From NCBI GenBank assembly GCA_043812755.1, contig JBDRLV010000040.1, forward strand, positions 1 to 11,993: DNA of 11,993 nucleotides, in the 5' to 3' direction. The notes under the pieces were generated by a model. It searched no databases, was not told the DNA's origin, and was given only the letters and a program-made list of their open reading frames with translations. Positions 11,895-11,993 of the stretch are shown piece after piece. The position numbers were made by a program, and so were the translations under genes. Source of the DNA: JBDRLV01 sp043812755. Lineage in GTDB: Bacteria > Patescibacteriota > Patescibacteriia > UBA9934 > GWF2-40-263. Position 1 is the first letter of the stretch; the number at the start of each line of letters is the position of its first letter.

Positions 11895-11993
11895 ATGGAC
11901 AAAAAAGAAATGGAAAAGGCTTACGAGTCAAAAAAGTACGAGGATGATATTTACACCGCCTGGGAAAGGAGCGGTTATTTTAATCCTGACAAC
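11895..11993 (+). CDS. valS: Valyl-tRNA synthetase, N-terminal fragment (cut by window edge)
   Basis: The 33 visible residues, MDKKEMEKAYESKKYEDDIY then TAWERSGYFNPDN, match the start of class I ValRS, whose N-terminus typically reads KxYdpkxvExkiyxxWexxgyFxP. The enzyme charges tRNA-Val with valine. The catalytic HIGH and KMSKS motifs lie beyond the window. The start is fixed by the family match and by a predicted promoter just upstream, without a Shine-Dalgarno site. IleRS and LeuRS have similar N-termini, but the KxYE...iYxxWExSGYFNPDN form is most like ValRS. Confidence 0.8.
   Translation, partial: MDKKEMEKAYESKKYEDDIYTAWERSGYFNPDN

Noticed and set aside
1..11993. Genetic code 25 (TGA as glycine)
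   Set aside because: TGA ends the Cys-ladder gene, gmk and the methyltransferase at the expected lengths, so the standard bacterial code applies.
1..11993. CRISPR array, transposase, integrase, phage or toxin-antitoxin genes
   Set aside because: No regularly spaced repeats and no coding region with such motifs were seen on either strand.

Overview
The window is AT-rich bacterial DNA with densely packed genes. It most likely comes from a Patescibacteria (Candidate Phyla Radiation, CPR) genome. The reasons are the Cys-ladder protein at the left edge, the stand-alone CphA-like ATP-grasp ligase, the O-antigen-ligase/TPR fusion, the general lack of Shine-Dalgarno sites, and several promoters placed so close to the ATG that the mRNAs would be leaderless or nearly so. 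TGA is used as an ordinary stop codon (Cys-ladder gene, gmk, methyltransferase), so the recoded Gracilibacteria/Absconditabacteria are excluded. The lineage call rests on recognition of protein families, not on a marker tree.

Layout. 1-1581 (+) is the 3' part of a Cys-rich protein with an internal duplication. 1583-1685 holds a dispersed-repeat-like element and a strong bidirectional terminator. 1722-4161 (-) is a housekeeping block read right to left: tRNA-Ile(UAU), a 59-residue two-helix membrane protein, an RluA/RluD-type pseudouridine synthase, guanylate kinase, then ribosomal protein L19 with its own promoter. 4195-6451 (+) is a three-gene operon: small membrane protein, CphA-like ATP-grasp ligase, and membrane-anchored FAM173-like methyltransferase. 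6462-6612 (+) is tRNA-Val(GAC) with its promoter and terminator. 6616-7713 (+) is a HEAT-like repeat protein with a consensus promoter, a structured leader and the window's only clear Shine-Dalgarno site. 7955-10393 (+) is a large polytopic O-antigen-ligase/TPR protein. 10368-11540 (-) is a DHH-family protein that has lost most catalytic residues and overlaps its convergent neighbour by 26 bp. 11895-11993 (+) is the start of valyl-tRNA synthetase.

How it fits together. The minus-strand block serves translation and nucleotide supply (tRNA, rRNA pseudouridylation, GMP phosphorylation, L19). The plus-strand operon at 4195-6451 is the best candidate for an undescribed small system: the start and stop codons of its last two genes overlap, and it pairs an amino-acid-ligase-type enzyme with a membrane-bound methyltransferase and a small membrane protein. 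The O-antigen-ligase/TPR protein is probably a surface-glycan enzyme.
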